Positions 63,048-64,000 of a stretch of DNA of 64,000 bases are shown here, one piece after another. The DNA lies in assembly GCA_002305995.1 (NCBI GenBank), contig DBRN01000012.1, forward strand, positions 445,910 to 509,909, read 5' to 3'. Each line of letters starts with the position of its first letter. Position 1 is the stretch's first letter. Made by a program: the position numbers and the translations under genes. The notes beneath the pieces are model-generated. The model was given only the letters and a program-made list of their open reading frames with translations, did not search any database and was not told where the DNA came from. Source of the stretch: Atopobiaceae bacterium UBA1367. GTDB lineage: Bacteria; Actinomycetota; Coriobacteriia; Coriobacteriales; Atopobiaceae.

Positions 63048-63768
63048 CGGCAAGCGCCCCCTCGGTCACCAGCATGCGATGGCAGTAGGGGCATTCGGCG
63101 ATCACGGGGCCGCGCATGAGCTCGTTGAAGACGCCCTGTTGCAGCTTGACGCGACAGGTGGTCGGCATGTGACCGCGCAGGCGCTCCACGGCGAGCCCGC
63201 CAAAGCGCTTGTAGGCCCTCGCGTAGTTCTCGCGTGTCGTCTCCCCGATGCGGTCGACGGTCTGCCTGCGCTCCTGGGCGAGCAGGCGGACGCGTGCCAT
63301 GATCGCCGACGAGTCGCGCTCGAAGGAGCCCTGCTGGGCGACGCGCTCCTCCTGCAGCTTGCGTGCGAGGTCGTTCGCGTTCTGCTCCGCCCTCATCAGC
63401 CTCTCGAGTTCGGCCTCGAGGGTGCCGTGCGCGTACTCGAGCTTCTCGAGCTGCTTGGCGAGCGCCGTGAGGTGGGCCTCGAGATCGCGCACGCCACGGT
63501 AGTCCCGGGCACGCTCCTGGGCCTCGCCCTGCACCTCGCTCACGCGCTCGGACGTCCTTCTCTGGGCGGCCTCGTTGTCCTCGAGGTCCATCTCGACATC
63601 CTTGCGCAGGCCGACGATGTGCGTGAGCTTTCCGGCGAGGTTCCTCTCCGCGGCCTTGATGGTCGCCAGCTTCTTCTGCTGTGGCATGGCGTTGAGCCGT
63701 CCGTTCAGGCGCATCAGCTCGAGGTCGATCTCCTGGAGCCTGAGCAGTGCCTGCGATTCGATGCTCAT
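63040..63768 (-). CDS. Coiled-coil protein with C-terminal zinc-ribbon (CdsZ/DUF164-like)
   Basis: Residues 1-180 form a long charged coiled-coil hairpin, and the C-terminus is a C4-type zinc-ribbon-like segment. Only three of the four expected cysteines are present: C205, C226 and C229 (ECPYCH); the first Cys of the usual C-x-x-C knuckle is missing, so His200 or His230 may substitute. Function in this family is not well defined. Length is 242. It heads the coaBC-nfo-ABC-F operon. Confidence 0.8.
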   Translation of the reverse strand: MSIESQALLRLQEIDLELMRLNGRLNAMPQQKKLATIKAAERNLAGKLTHIVGLRKDVEMDLEDNEAAQRRTSERVSEVQGEAQERARDYRGVRDLEAHLTALAKQLEKLEYAHGTLEAELERLMRAEQNANDLARKLQEERVAQQGSFERDSSAIMARVRLLAQERRQTVDRIGETTRENYARAYKRFGGLAVERLRGHMPTTCRVKLQQGVFNELMRGPVIAECPYCHRMLVTEGALADE

Positions 63769-63793
63769 CGGTCATCCTCCCCCGGGCAGGGCG

Positions 63794-64000
63794 CTAACGT
63801 GCGCGTCCGCCCCTCCGTCTGTCAACGATCCCCGTCAGCGTGCGGGCGAACGCGGCGAGCGTCTGCCACGCGACGCGATGGTCGAACGATATGCGCAGGC
63901 TGCAGAGCGCCTCGCCACGCGGGATGCCCATGGCGAGCAGCACATGGCTCGCGTCGAGCGATCCCGACGAGCAGGCGGACGCTGCCGACACCTCGTAGCC
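63794..64000 (-). CDS. Cysteine desulfurase, C-terminal fragment (5' end outside window)
   Basis: The last 68 codons of a NifS/IscS-type PLP enzyme run off the window edge. The active-site cysteine loop SAASACSSGSLDASHVL and the downstream ALCSLRISFDH are unmistakable. The stop lies 25 bases before the zinc-ribbon gene, so it may head the same operon. The PLP lysine lies outside the window, so subtype (IscS, SufS, NifS) cannot be judged. Confidence 0.9.
   Translation of the reverse strand, partial: GYEVSAASACSSGSLDASHVLLAMGIPRGEALCSLRISFDHRVAWQTLAAFARTLTGIVDRRRGGRAR

Overview
The window is GC-rich (roughly two thirds GC by eye) and carries a Gram-positive, actinobacterial gene set: a GAAC-N4-GTTC type SOS box at recA and lexA, spoVS without other sporulation genes, an FHA/MerR pair as in mycobacteria, and a heterodimeric ABC exporter. 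Together with the gene order this suggests a Coriobacteriia member, most likely an Olsenella/Atopobium-type (Atopobiaceae) gut or oral anaerobe. The genus is an inference; no marker here settles it.

Region 1 (1-28.2 kb, all + strand) is a dense housekeeping block. It starts inside a DnaJ-like gene whose C-terminus is membrane-spanning, followed by a complete dnaJ, then mtaB-phoH-ybeY-dgkA-era-recO, mostly with overlapping stops and starts. Next come rpsO and pnp, each followed by a hairpin, then rnj-ftsK-rodZ-like, yajQ-rimO-pgsA-cinA, recA (SOS box inside the promoter)-recX, rny-GHKL ATPase, and spoVS-miaB-miaA-hflX. The order closely follows the Bacillus rpsO-pnpA...rnjB-spoIIIE...ymfM-pgsA-cinA-recA-rny-(ymdB)-spoVS-miaB segment, with a GHKL ATPase in the ymdB slot. 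The block holds three RNA-decay enzymes (PNPase, RNase J, RNase Y) and three radical-SAM methylthiotransferases (MtaB, RimO, MiaB).

Region 2 (28.2-32.5 kb) is the SOS and nucleotide node. lexA (with a membrane acyltransferase-like gene downstream) is divergent from a small membrane LysM protein across two LexA boxes, the layout of Bacillus lexA/yneA. nrdR-dut and trxB follow.

Region 3 (32.6-41.9 kb, - strand) contains an apparent seven-gene operon, pgsA2-dacF-GcvT-like-ridA-FHA-merR-apt. Beyond it lie a GH32 sucrose hydrolase, a PP2C-like phosphatase and a Tat-lipoprotein esterase.

Region 4 (41.9-51 kb) is accessory. It has a 1.35 kb stretch with no intact protein gene but with seven copies of a 24-26 bp repeat, tRNA-Pro(GGG), a broken aldo/keto reductase gene, two LysR regulators, an AKR-NTF2 fusion, a VOC protein, a third AKR with a flavodoxin-like remnant upstream, and a GH1 phospho-beta-glucosidase.

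Region 5 (51.2-64 kb, mainly - strand) holds VanZ, an MGMT-type protein, a three-gene flavoprotein operon resembling anaerobic glycerol-3-phosphate dehydrogenase, a heterodimeric ABC exporter with one visibly degenerate ATP site, and a compact operon of zinc-ribbon protein, coaBC, nfo and an Uup-type ABC-F. The window ends inside a cysteine desulfurase gene.
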